Source: Bacillota bacterium (GTDB taxonomy: Bacteria > Bacillota_H > UBA994 > UBA5500). Taken from it: a stretch of 28,188 nt of DNA. Positions 1 to 8,446 of this stretch are shown here, in pieces. Each line of letters starts with the position of its first letter. The stretch's first letter is position 1. Made by a program: the position numbers and the translations under genes. The DNA lies in the NCBI GenBank assembly GCA_012727835.1, contig JAAYGE010000183.1:1-28188 (forward strand), read 5' to 3'. The notes under the pieces are model-generated. The model saw nothing but the letters and a program-made list of their open reading frames with translations, was not told where the DNA came from and ran no database searches.

Positions 1-57
1 ATCTTGGAGGATTTAATCGACACTTTACGCAAGGCTAGGGATAATACAGATAATTGA
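1..57 (+). CDS. 3' end of an unidentified gene (partial)
   Basis: Frame 1 is open from the window edge to a TGA at 55-57 and encodes the tail ILEDLIDTLRKARDNTDN, which looks like an ordinary helical C-terminus. The other two plus-strand frames meet stops at once or lack protein-like composition. The protein cannot be identified from 18 residues, and the call could be chance. Confidence 0.3.
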   Translation: MLEDLIDTLRKARDNTDN

Positions 58-383
58 TGATTTGTGGCAAAATGCCTCGTATTTCGTCGCAGGAAAAACT
101 GGCTGCGTGTAGTACTAACTAAATAGGGGTTGTTCGCAATACAATTTGGGGGGGGTAGTGCGTATGGTTCTTCGAACTTGCAGCCTACGCGATCCCGATA
201 TAGTGTTCATACAGATCGGTTCGCAAAGGCTGATAAACGTGAATGCACTCGAAGGCAGCCAGAAATGCACTAAGACACAAGATTTGCAGGAATGTCCGCC
301 ACAACAATCACACCCAAAAACTGGTACCAATTAAACAATGGGGCTGGCCCGAGGGGGCCAGCCTTGTTGTTTTTGTTCGGGGC
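58..383. other. spacer with no recognised gene
   Basis: About 280 bases lie between the putative gene end and the terminator at 342. Short open frames exist on both strands (for example 146-334 + and 115-330 -), but none has a ribosome site, a family motif or convincing composition. I recognise no RNA family. A G-run lies at about 148-155. An old gene remnant cannot be excluded. Confidence 0.4.
342..376. terminator. Rho-independent terminator hairpin
   Basis: A perfect 9-bp stem GGCTGGCCC (342-350) / GGGCCAGCC (355-363) with loop GAGG is followed on the plus strand by TTGTTGTTTTTG. AACAA and TTGTT flank the stem and can extend it. On the minus strand it lies just past the stop of the radical SAM gene, so it could serve both directions. 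Confidence 0.75.
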
Positions 384-1313
384 TCAGAGCCAAAAGCGGT
401 GTCTAGCGGGAATCCGGGTTAAACCGGCCTTGCGGGCCAGAGCTATCGCTTGGCGGTATTCCCAGCGGGTAATTCGACGCCCCAACTGGGGATGGCCGAT
501 AGCCCGATAGTAGGGCTGGTATTGGTCCATAATATTTACATAAGTGTCCTTGGATATCTCCTGGGCGATGAACTCCATTATCCTTTTGGTACCGGCTAAT
601 CCGTTGGGTAGAACTAGGTGCCGGACTATCAAGCCTCGCAGGGCGACTCCGTCTTCATCCAAAACCAAGTCGCCTACTTGGCGATGCATTTCCTTGACTA
701 GGGCAAAGTTGGCCTGGGGATAGTCAGGGGCCTGGGAGAACTCCTCGGCGGGGGCCGCGTCCCCATATTTCATATCCGGTAGGTAGATATCCACCACTCC
801 GTCTAAGAGACCGATGGCAGCTAAAGAATCATAGCCGCCGGTGTTATAGACTAGAGGAATCCTCAACCCCTGCTCGGCCGCCAGCTTTACGGCAGCCAAT
901 ATATTAGGTAGCAAGTGGGTGGGGGAAACCAGATTTATATTATGGCACCCCCGGGCTTGTAGGCGGAGCATGATTCGACTTAGTTCCGCATCGCTGACCT
1001 CTCTCCCCTCGCCCAGGTGGGCCAAATAGTAGTTCAGGCAGTAGATGCACTTCAAGTTGCAATGGGCGAAAAAGATGGTTCCCGAACCGTTAGTGCCCAC
1101 CAGAGGCGGCTCTTCACCGAAATGGGGACCGGCACTTGAGATGATGCCTCTATCTCCAGTCTTACACACACCTAGGGTGGCCTGGCCCGTTTCTGGGAAC
1201 CTTATAGCCCCGCAACGGCGGGGGCATAGCCTGCAGGGGGAAGCCAGTTCTCGCCCTTGCGCTAGCTTTTCCTCCCACTGTTTCTCGGTCAATGCCAGAT
1301 AGGATGGGTACAA
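384..1313 (-). CDS. PflX-like radical SAM protein (COG1313 type)
   Basis: The 309-residue protein resembles pyruvate formate-lyase activating enzymes of the PflX group. The SAM [4Fe-4S] motif CxxxCxxC is at C85, C89 and C92, in the context HCNLKCIYC. Further cysteines at 27, 30, 34 and 50 (CRLCPRRCG...GVC) are typical of the family's N-terminus. The start is TTG at 1313-1311, behind AGGAGG with 7-nt spacing. The gene ends in TGA, showing that TGA also works as a stop here. PflX-type proteins have no settled substrate. No glycyl-radical enzyme lies in the window, so the target is unknown. It is divergent from aspA. Confidence 0.88.
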   Translation of the reverse strand: MYPSYLALTEKQWEEKLAQGRELASPCRLCPRRCGAIRFPETGQATLGVCKTGDRGIISSAGPHFGEEPPLVGTNGSGTIFFAHCNLKCIYCLNYYLAHLGEGREVSDAELSRIMLRLQARGCHNINLVSPTHLLPNILAAVKLAAEQGLRIPLVYNTGGYDSLAAIGLLDGVVDIYLPDMKYGDAAPAEEFSQAPDYPQANFALVKEMHRQVGDLVLDEDGVALRGLIVRHLVLPNGLAGTKRIMEFIAQEISKDTYVNIMDQYQPYYRAIGHPQLGRRITRWEYRQAIALARKAGLTRIPARHRFWL

Positions 1314-1448
1314 CGGTTTCCCTCCTTACTTCTAATCCATTTCAAAATAATGATATCGGATACCTGGCTATTGTTCCACCGGCCTAGCAGGCCCGCATCC
1401 TTTTATATAGACAACAAACGACTAAGCATTACAATTGCCTAACACTTC

Positions 1449-1477
1449 TTGACGAATTTCTATATAAATGTTAGGTT
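1449..1477 (+). promoter_or_regulatory. possible aspA promoter
   Basis: TTGACG (1449-1454), a 17-base spacer and TAGGTT (1472-1477) fit a sigma-A promoter with a good -35 and a weak -10. It would give a leader of about 75 bases before the chosen aspA start. It also overlaps the alternative upstream ATG at 1468, which argues against that start. Confidence 0.33.
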
Positions 1478-1560
1478 CTATGCGGGAGAGAAGCCCTTTC
1501 TGTCCCACAAAAAGTCCAAAATATTATAACTATGACAGGATAGAGGTGGCGAACAAACAA

Positions 1561-2958
1561 ATGAAGAAGCGTATTGAACAAGACTTGCTAGGCTCCATGG
1601 AGATACCGCATGATGCCTATTATGGTATTCAGACCAAGCGGGCCATGGAAAACTTCCCCATCACCGGTTACAAGCCGGGCAAAGAACTGGTACAAGCTTT
1701 AGCCATGGTTAAGAAGGCAGCTGCCCTAGCCAGTATGGAAATTGGGCAGTTGGACAAGGAAAAGGCTGAAGCCATCGTGCAGGCTGCCGACGAAATTCTA
1801 GAAGGAAAGTTTGTAGATCAGTTTGTAGTAGACGTTATCCAGGGCGGTGCGGGCACATCCCTGAACATGAACGCTAACGAAGTAATAGCCAACCGGGCTA
1901 TCGAAATTCTGGGTGGCGAAAAAGGTGACTACAAGATTGTCTCGCCCAACACCCACGTCAACATGTCCCAGTCCACCAACGACGTAATCCCAACCGCCGT
2001 TCGCATAACCGTACTCAATCTGGTAAAAGATCTTCTAGCAGAAATGCAGCAGCTGCGTGACGCCCTACTCCAGAAGTCGGAAGAGTTTGATGATGTAATT
2101 AAAATGGGTCGCACCCACCTGCAAGATGCTGTACCCATTCGTTTAGGCCAGGAATTCTCCGCCTATGCGGCCACCATTGGTCGAGATATCAATAGAATTT
2201 CCGCCGCTACGGAAGCCCTTCACCAGATCAACATGGGGGCTACTGCAGTAGGTACCTGCGTTAACGCTAAAATCGAATACATCGAGTCGGTTACAGCACA
2301 TCTGAGAGAATTCTCTTCCCTCCCCCTCACCAGTGCTGACAACATGGTAGATGCTACGCAGAACGCCGACGGTCTCGCTGCTTTTTCTGGAACTCTAAAA
2401 ATCCTCGCCCTGAACCTATCCAAGATCGCTAACGACCTACGGTTAATGTCTTCAGGGCCGCGGGCTGGCTTGAATGAAATCAACCTGCCTCCAGTACAAC
2501 CCGGTTCTTCCATCATGCCCGGTAAGGTTAACCCGGTAATGGCCGAGGTTGTAAACCAGGTTGCTTTCCAGGTGGCCGGTAACGACCTCACTATTAGCCT
2601 AGCAGCCGAAGCTGGTCAGTTTGAGCTCAACGTTATGGAACCGGTAATAATCTTTAACCTAATCCAGTCGGTGGAGATTCTAACCCGGGTTATTAGGGTC
2701 TTCAGAGAGCGCTGCATTGTTGGTATCACCGCTAACCGCGAGCGCTGCCAACAGATGGTAGATAACAGCGTAGGAATCATCACACCGCTGGTAGCCCATG
2801 TGGGTTATGAAATGGCTTCCCAGTTAGCTAAAGAAGTCATGAGCAGTGGCAAGACTGTGCGTCAATTACTTTCCGAAAAAGGCATTTTCTCCGAAGAGGA
2901 ACTGGACAAGATTCTAAGCCCTCATCGCATGACCCAACCCACCAGTTGCAACAACTAA
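1561..2958 (+). CDS. aspA: aspartate ammonia-lyase (aspartase)
   Basis: This enzyme deaminates L-aspartate reversibly to fumarate and ammonia. The product is 465 residues, the usual length, with the fumarase/aspartase signature GSSIMPGKVNPV and the segments GxxDYK-IVSPNTHVNMSQSTND and MGRTHLQDAVP. The frame is open from an ATG at 1468, but those 31 extra residues are not family-like. The ATG at 1561 is preceded by GAGGTGG and begins MKKRIEQDLLGSMEIP, as homologues do. The sequence favours aspartase over class II fumarase (LLGSMEIP, NVMEPVI), though the two are related. Fumarase subunits and malic enzyme follow on the same strand, pointing to aspartate catabolism or C4 interconversion. Confidence 0.92.
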   Translation: MKKRIEQDLLGSMEIPHDAYYGIQTKRAMENFPITGYKPGKELVQALAMVKKAAALASMEIGQLDKEKAEAIVQAADEILEGKFVDQFVVDVIQGGAGTSLNMNANEVIANRAIEILGGEKGDYKIVSPNTHVNMSQSTNDVIPTAVRITVLNLVKDLLAEMQQLRDALLQKSEEFDDVIKMGRTHLQDAVPIRLGQEFSAYAATIGRDINRISAATEALHQINMGATAVGTCVNAKIEYIESVTAHLREFSSLPLTSADNMVDATQNADGLAAFSGTLKILALNLSKIANDLRLMSSGPRAGLNEINLPPVQPGSSIMPGKVNPVMAEVVNQVAFQVAGNDLTISLAAEAGQFELNVMEPVIIFNLIQSVEILTRVIRVFRERCIVGITANRERCQQMVDNSVGIITPLVAHVGYEMASQLAKEVMSSGKTVRQLLSEKGIFSEEELDKILSPHRMTQPTSCNN

Positions 2959-2981
2959 AATCACACTAACGGGGTGACATT

Positions 2982-3827
2982 GTGAGAGAGATTAAAGCGG
3001 AAGTAATTAAGGATACGGTTCGCGACCTATTCTTGCATGCTAGCAGCTTTATCGGCGAAGATCTCTACAACAAGTTGCAAGAGCAGTACGAGGTCGAGGA
3101 GTCCCCGGTGGGCAAATCTGTCCTCCGCCAACTCATAGAAAACAACGATATCGCCGCTCGCGAAGGGCTTGCCATCTGCCAAGACACGGGCATGGCGGTA
3201 GTCTTTCTTGAGCTGGGTCAGGACGTCCGGATTGTCGAAGGCGATCTTAACGAAGCTATAAACCAAGGCGTAAGAGAAGCCTATGTGGATGGCTATTTGC
3301 GCAAGTCTATCGTGGATGATCCGGTTTTTAAACGAGTTAACACCCGCGATAATACGCCGGCAGTAATCCACACGGAAATCGTACCGGGAGATAAGGTAAA
3401 GATTACGGTTACAGCTAAAGGCTTCGGTAGCGAGAATATGAGCCGCATTAAGATGCTGCGGCCGGCCGATGGCGCAGAAGGGGTAAAGAACTTTGTCATC
3501 CAGACGGCCGTGGAGGCCGGTCCTAACCCCTGTCCGCCCATTATCGTGGGAGTTGGCGTTGGCGGTACCATGGAAAAAGCTGCCGTGCTATCCAAGAAGG
3601 CTTTGCTGCGCAAAATCGGCGAGCCGAATGCCAACCCCAACTATGCCTAGATGGAAGCCGAGATACTGGAAGCAATAAACAAGTCCGGTATCGGACCGGC
3701 GGGCCTTGGGGGCCGAACCACAGCTTTAGCCGTTAATATCGAGTATTTCCCCACCCACATCGCCGGGCTTCCGGTAGCCGTAAACATTTGCTGCCATGCC
3801 TCTCGGCATGCGGAAAAGATCATATAG
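2982..3827 (+). CDS. fumA: class I fumarate hydratase alpha subunit, interrupted by in-frame TAG
   Basis: This is the alpha subunit of the two-subunit, oxygen-sensitive [4Fe-4S] fumarase (fumarate to malate). GTG at 2982 follows GGGGTG. The first 222 codons contain two cluster cysteines, C66 (AICQDTG) and C184 (GPNPCPP). A TAG at 3648-3650 then interrupts the frame. The same frame continues from an immediate ATG (3651) for 58 codons to TAG 3825-3827, encoding family-typical sequence (GIGPAGLGGRTTALAVN) and ending VNICCHASRHAEKII, which carries the third cluster cysteine (most likely C271). Total length with the TAG read is 281 residues, normal for the family. Possible explanations are nonsense mutation, readthrough or suppression, stop-restart at TAGATG, or sequence error. 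fumB follows 15 bases later. Confidence 0.85.
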
Positions 3828-3842
3828 GGGGGATCTCTGCTC

Positions 3843-4400
3843 ATGAAAAAAGTGATCAGTATAACGACTCCGGTTACCACCGAACAGATTCGCGAGCTAC
3901 GTGCCGGTGACAACGTTGAGATTACCGGATACATTTATACAGGCAGAGATGCAGCCCACAAACGTTTGGTTGATCTGGTAAAGGCCGGTAAGGAACTACC
4001 CATCGATGTGAACGGTCAGTTTATATACTACGTGGGACCCTCCCCGGCTAAACCGGGTCACGTTATCGGTTCCGCTGGTCCTACCACCAGCTACCGAATG
4101 GACCCCTATAGCCCCACCCTGCTAGAATTGGGACTCAAAGGCATGATTGGCAAGGGTAAAATTGCCCCGGAAGTAATCGAGGCATTGAAAGAACACGGCG
4201 CTGTCTACTTTGGTGCTGTAGGTGGAGCAGCGGCGTTAATTTCCAAGTCCATTAAAAAGGTGGAAGTGGTTTGCTACGAAGATCTAGGGGCCGAGGCTAT
4301 CCATAGATTTTACGTAGAGAAATTTCCTGCAACCGTTGTGGTCGATTCGGAAGGAAATAACTTGTACGAAACCGAACCACTAAAATATAGCCTGCCGTAG
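3843..4400 (+). CDS. fumB: class I fumarate hydratase beta subunit
   Basis: The 185-residue product matches the C-terminal (beta) half of class I fumarases. It has the core RAGDNVEITGYIYTGRDAAHKR, the swivelling-domain motif VGPSPAKPGHVIGSAGPTTS(Y)RMD, and GAVGGAAAL. It should pair with the alpha subunit encoded upstream to complete the active site. ATG at 3843 is preceded by AGGGGGGAT. The gene is intact, ending in TAG. If the alpha gene is truly dead, this beta subunit would be an orphan. Confidence 0.92.
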   Translation: MKKVISITTPVTTEQIRELRAGDNVEITGYIYTGRDAAHKRLVDLVKAGKELPIDVNGQFIYYVGPSPAKPGHVIGSAGPTTSYRMDPYSPTLLELGLKGMIGKGKIAPEVIEALKEHGAVYFGAVGGAAALISKSIKKVEVVCYEDLGAEAIHRFYVEKFPATVVVDSEGNNLYETEPLKYSLP

Positions 4401-4412
4401 ATCCGGTAATAA

Positions 4413-4442
4413 TAACCGAGCTCATTTATATGAGCTCGGTTA
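4413..4442. repeat. 12-bp perfect hairpin between fumB and malic enzyme gene
   Basis: The arms TAACCGAGCTCA (4413-4424) and TGAGCTCGGTTA (4431-4442) flank a 6-base loop. No U-run follows on the plus strand (AAATAAAAGGAGGG comes next). It is therefore not a standard terminator, and lies just before the malic enzyme ribosome site. It may be an mRNA stability or processing hairpin, or a regulator site. Confidence 0.6.
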
Positions 4443-4465
4443 AAATAAAAGGAGGGTAAACAACA

Positions 4466-5680
4466 ATGAGCGTTAGAGAAGAAGCCCTAAAACTTCACCT
4501 GGAAAATCAAGGCAAGATTGAAGTGAACAGCCGGGTTCAGATCAAGGACGCTGCTACTCTTGGCCTTGCGTACACACCTGGGGTGGCAGAACCTTGCAAG
4601 GAAATACATAAGGACCCGGATGCCGCGTACAAATACACGGCTAAAGGGCGAGTAGTAGCTGTTGTCACCGATGGATCGGCGGTATTGGGGCTAGGTAATA
4701 TCGGCCCGGCAGCCGCCATGCCGGTAATGGAAGGGAAAGCCGCCCTCTTCAAGAATTTTGCTGGCGTAGACGCCTTCCCCATTTGTCTTGACACTCAGGA
4801 TACGGACGAAATCGTTAAGACCGTAAAATACCTGGCTCCTACCTTTGGTGGCGTTAACTTAGAAGACATTGCTGCCCCTCGTTGCTTCGAGATTGAAGCC
4901 CGGCTGAAAGAGGAACTGGACATCCCCATTTTCCACGATGACCAGCATGGTACTGCCATCGTTGTCTTGGCAGCCGTCCTCAATGCACTGAAGGTAGTTA
5001 AGAAGGACATCAAGGATGTAAAGACCGTTATTAGCGGTGCCGGTGCCGCCGGTGTGGCTATCGCTAAACTGTTATTGGCAGCCGGGGCTGGCGATATTAT
5101 TGTCTGCGACAGCAGAGGAATCATTTCTAAGGATCGTACCGACCTCAACGCCAGCAAACAAGAGTTGGCCGAAATAACCAACAAGGAAAACATTAGCGGA
5201 GATATCGCCAAGGCTATGGTGGGCAGCGACATCTTCCTGGGCGTATCCATGCCGGGAGCCGTTACCAAAGAAATGGTAGCCACAATGGCTAAAGATGCCA
5301 TCGTTTTTGCCATGGCTAACCCCATTCCGGAGATCTATCCGGACGAAGCTAAAGAAGCCGGAGCAGCCGTGGTGGGAACTGGCCGTTCTGACTTCCCCAA
5401 CCAGATCAACAACGTGCTGGTATTCCCAGGCGTCTTCCGCGGAGCTCTAGAGGTCCGGGCCACCGATATCAACGAAGAAATGAAGCTGGCAGCGGCCCAT
5501 GCTATCGCTGACCTCATTCAGCCCGAGGAGTTAAACCCTGACTACTGCATCCCCGGGGTCTTCGATAAGCGGGTAGCCGCCCATGTGGCCGCCGCAGTAG
5601 CTCGCACAGCTATGGAGACTAAGGTGGCTAGAATCGAGATCGATCCGGAGCAGCTAAAGGAATCGATGCTACAGGCCTAG
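4466..5680 (+). CDS. malic enzyme, short bacterial type
   Basis: This enzyme decarboxylates malate oxidatively to pyruvate. The 404-residue protein has the family motifs [41 protein letters not shown] and the Rossmann signature [13 protein letters not shown]. It lacks the phosphotransacetylase-like domain of the long MaeB form. Cofactor choice (NAD or NADP) cannot be fixed by eye. ATG follows AAAGGAGGG at good spacing. It completes the aspartase-fumarase-malic enzyme series, and its 3' end converges on ppdK, which could carry the pyruvate on to PEP. Confidence 0.93.
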   Translation: MSVREEALKLHLENQGKIEVNSRVQIKDAATLGLAYTPGVAEPCKEIHKDPDAAYKYTAKGRVVAVVTDGSAVLGLGNIGPAAAMPVMEGKAALFKNFAGVDAFPICLDTQDTDEIVKTVKYLAPTFGGVNLEDIAAPRCFEIEARLKEELDIPIFHDDQHGTAIVVLAAVLNALKVVKKDIKDVKTVISGAGAAGVAIAKLLLAAGAGDIIVCDSRGIISKDRTDLNASKQELAEITNKENISGDIAKAMVGSDIFLGVSMPGAVTKEMVATMAKDAIVFAMANPIPEIYPDEAKEAGAAVVGTGRSDFPNQINNVLVFPGVFRGALEVRATDINEEMKLAAAHAIADLIQPEELNPDYCIPGVFDKRVAAHVAAAVARTAMETKVARIEIDPEQLKESMLQA

Positions 5681-5697
5681 TTTTATAAGGTAAAGCA

Positions 5698-5731
5698 GCC
5701 GGACCCTACTCGTGGGTCCGGCCTTTTTATT
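5698..5731 (+). terminator. Rho-independent terminator of the aspA-fum-malic enzyme cluster
   Basis: A 9-bp GC-rich stem GCCGGACCC (5698-5706) / GGGTCCGGC (5714-5722) is followed directly by CTTTTTATT. It sits 18 bases after the malic enzyme stop. Confidence 0.85.
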
Positions 5732-5732
5732 A

Positions 5733-5780
5733 AGAAACGGGTATTACCGCCGGCAAAGTTTGGCGATAATACCCGTTTCT
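5733..5780. terminator. long hairpin at the 3' end of ppdK
   Basis: A perfect 14-bp outer stem AGAAACGGGTATTA (5733-5746) / TAATACCCGTTTCT (5767-5780) has an inner CGCC/GGCG pairing. It lies 20 bases past the ppdK stop on the minus strand. The bases following on that strand are TTAATAAAAA, a poor U-tract, so this is either a weak terminator or a 3'-end stabiliser. Confidence 0.5.
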
Positions 5781-5800
5781 ATTTAAATGCCTTAGCGCAA

Positions 5801-8446
5801 CTAGGCCTGCTTTCTAATAGCAGCCTGGGCAGCGGCTAAACGAGCGATAGGCACGCGGTAGGGCGAGCAACTGACGTAGTTGAGCCCAATCTCGTAACAG
5901 AACTCGATAGACTCAGGGTTGCCACCATGTTCGCCGCAAATGCCGATAGAAATCTCCGGGTTAGCCTGACGGCCTCGCTCCACGGCAATACGCATCAGCT
6001 CGCCCACACCCTCGCGGTCGATGACGGCGAAGGGGTTGGCCGTTAGGATACCTGCTTCCAGATAATGGGGCAAGAATTTGCCTTCCGCGTCGTCGCGGCT
6101 GAAACCGAAGGTGGTCTGGGTTAAGTCGTTGGTACCGAAGGTGAAGAAGCCCGATGCAGATGCAATTTGATCCGCAATGAGGCAGGCTCGCGGCAGTTCA
6201 ATCATGGTGCCCACATGGTAATTGAGGGTAACACCGGTTTCGGCCTGTACTTCCTCAGCAACGCGGTTAACTTCTTCCTTCAATATGGTTAATTCTTTAA
6301 TGCTGCCCACCAAAGGAATTTCTACTTCGGCAAAGGCCGAATAGCCTTCCTGCTCCAGCCGGGCCATGGCGCTAAAGATGGCTCTTGCCTGCATCCGATA
6401 GATTTCTGGGAAGGTAACTCCTAGGCGGCAACCCCGATGCCCCAACATGGGGTTTAGCTCGGACAAGTTACGCACCTGCACCAACAAGGCTTCTTTACGA
6501 GCCAACTCCTCCTGATCGCCACCTTCGTACTTGAGCTTGGCAATATCCAATAACAGCTGTTCGGCTGAAGGCAAGAATTCATGCAAAGGCGGATCTAGCA
6601 GACGAATACAAACCGGATAGCCGGCCATAACTTTAAGGATGTCGTAAAAGTCGCCCTCTTGCATGGTTTGTAGTTCGGCTAGAGCGGCGGCCCGTTCTTC
6701 ATCAGTTGCAGCCAAAATCATTCTTTGGGCCAATGGCAAGCGATCGGTGGCCATAAACATATGCTCGGTACGTACCAGGCCAATACCCTTAGCACCAAAA
6801 TCTAACGCCTTCTTAGCATCCGCCGGATTATCGGCGTTGGCCCGTACCCCTAAGCCGGGAATTTCATCGGCCCAGGCCAGCAGGGTGTTAAATTCTTCGC
6901 TTAACTCGGGCTCAATCATCTTAATTTCGCCGGCGATTACCCGACCGGTGCTCCCATCGATAGAGACCACGTCGCCCTTCTTAAAGACGCGACCGTTGAC
7001 GGTAAATTGCTGGGCCGTATAGTCGATTTTAAGGGCTTCACAACCGCATACGCAGGGCTTGCCCATACCTCGAGCTACTACAGCCGCATGGCTGGTCATG
7101 CCGCCCCGGGAGGTTAGGATACCCTGCGCAGCCACCATACCATGGATATCATCGGGGGTAGTCTCCGTGCGCACCAGTAGTACCTTATGTCCCTCTTGGG
7201 CCAATGCTTCGGCTTCATCGGCACTGAAAACGATGCGCCCGGAAGCGGCCCCGGGGGAGGCGGGCAATCCCTTGGCTAGCACATCGACCTGCGCCTGTGG
7301 GTCAATCCGACGGTGCAGCAACTGATCCAGGTCTGAGGGCTCAATGCGCATGAGGGCTTCTTCTTTCGTTAGCATGCCTTCCTGCACCATTTCCACGGCA
7401 ATTCGAATGGCGGCCGCTGTGGTGCGTTTTCCTGCTCGGGTCTGCAGGATATAAAGCTTGCCCTTCTCTACCGTAAATTCGATATCCTGCATGTCTCGAT
7501 AATGTTTCTCTAACAGCTGGCAAATGTGGGTGAACTGCTCATAGATTTCCGGCATATCCTGGGCTAAGCTAGCAATCGGTTGGGGAGTACGAATTCCGGC
7601 AACCACGTCTTCGCCCTGGGCGTTAATTAAGTATTCACCATAAATTTGCTTCTCGCCGGTAGACGGGTTACGGGTAAAGGCCACCCCCGTTCCCGAATCG
7701 TCACCCATATTACCGAATACCATGGTCTGCACATTGACTGCCGTACCTAAGTGGTCAGGTATGTTATTCAGTTTGCGATAGACTATAGCCCGTTGGTTAT
7801 TCCAGGAACCGAATACGGCTCGTATCGCCATCAGCAATTGTTCAAAGGGATCTTGAGGGAAGGCCTGCCCTTTCCTAGCCACCAGCTGTTTAAAACCATC
7901 TACCAGCTGGCGCAAATCAGCGGCCGACAATTCGTGGTCATACTGCACCCGCCGCTGGAATTTCAAATCAGCCAAGAGATTTTCAAACTCAAAGTGCTCC
8001 ACACCTAGCACCACATCGCTAAACATTTGGATAAAGCGACGATAGCAATCGTAAGCAAATCTCTCATCGCCTGTAGCTCGAGCCAAGCCCTCTACGGTAC
8101 GGTCATTAAGACCTAGGTTGAGAATGGTGTCCATCATTCCCGGCATCGAAATAGGGGCACCCGAGCGTACAGAAACTAGTAGCGGGTTATTTTCATCACC
8201 AAAAGTCTTACCAGTAGCCTTCTCTACTTCGTGCAATTTCTCGCGCAGCTGGTCCTCCAGTCCGGCAGGAAACTGTCCGCCGTTGGCCAGATACTCATTA
8301 CAGGCCTCGGTAGTTATGGTCAGGCCGGGAGGAACAGGAAGGCCGATGCTGGTCATGACAGCCAGGTTGGCCCCCTTACCACCCAAAAGCATCTTATCTT
8401 TGGTTCCGGTTTCAGCAAACGAATAGACGTAGGTCTTATTTGGCAT
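5801..8446 (-). CDS. ppdK: pyruvate, phosphate dikinase
   Basis: This cytosolic enzyme interconverts pyruvate + ATP + Pi with PEP + AMP + PPi. The 881-residue length is standard. The N-terminal nucleotide-binding domain starts LLGGKGANLAVM. The phosphohistidine motif GGMTSHAAVVARGMG places the catalytic histidine at 453 and the regulatory threonine at 451. The C-terminal TIM-barrel has GLVRTEHMF, GTNDLTQ and GICGEHGG. The ATG at 8446 lies 11 bases inside the 3' end of the upstream regulator gene, with GGAGGG just upstream, so the pair is translationally coupled. Confidence 0.97.
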   Translation of the reverse strand: MPNKTYVYSFAETGTKDKMLLGGKGANLAVMTSIGLPVPPGLTITTEACNEYLANGGQFPAGLEDQLREKLHEVEKATGKTFGDENNPLLVSVRSGAPISMPGMMDTILNLGLNDRTVEGLARATGDERFAYDCYRRFIQMFSDVVLGVEHFEFENLLADLKFQRRVQYDHELSAADLRQLVDGFKQLVARKGQAFPQDPFEQLLMAIRAVFGSWNNQRAIVYRKLNNIPDHLGTAVNVQTMVFGNMGDDSGTGVAFTRNPSTGEKQIYGEYLINAQGEDVVAGIRTPQPIASLAQDMPEIYEQFTHICQLLEKHYRDMQDIEFTVEKGKLYILQTRAGKRTTAAAIRIAVEMVQEGMLTKEEALMRIEPSDLDQLLHRRIDPQAQVDVLAKGLPASPGAASGRIVFSADEAEALAQEGHKVLLVRTETTPDDIHGMVAAQGILTSRGGMTSHAAVVARGMGKPCVCGCEALKIDYTAQQFTVNGRVFKKGDVVSIDGSTGRVIAGEIKMIEPELSEEFNTLLAWADEIPGLGVRANADNPADAKKALDFGAKGIGLVRTEHMFMATDRLPLAQRMILAATDEERAAALAELQTMQEGDFYDILKVMAGYPVCIRLLDPPLHEFLPSAEQLLLDIAKLKYEGGDQEELARKEALLVQVRNLSELNPMLGHRGCRLGVTFPEIYRMQARAIFSAMARLEQEGYSAFAEVEIPLVGSIKELTILKEEVNRVAEEVQAETGVTLNYHVGTMIELPRACLIADQIASASGFFTFGTNDLTQTTFGFSRDDAEGKFLPHYLEAGILTANPFAVIDREGVGELMRIAVERGRQANPEISIGICGEHGGNPESIEFCYEIGLNYVSCSPYRVPIARLAAAQAAIRKQA

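Noticed and set aside
115..334. Two overlapping small ORFs in the first spacer
   Set aside because: They lie on opposite strands over the same bases, lack ribosome sites and have no recognisable motif.
1468..1560. N-terminal extension of aspartase from the upstream ATG
   Set aside because: The 31 residues are not family-like and overlap the likely promoter; the ATG at 1561 has its own ribosome site and homologous start.
3648..3650. Pyrrolysine as the firm reading of the fumarase TAG
   Set aside because: TAG ends many ordinary genes in the window and no pyl gene is visible, so it is kept only as one hypothesis.
7059..7325. Plus-strand ORFs opposite ppdK, pyrC, pyrP and other genes
   Set aside because: They are antisense shadows of strongly conserved proteins and have no ribosome sites or domains.
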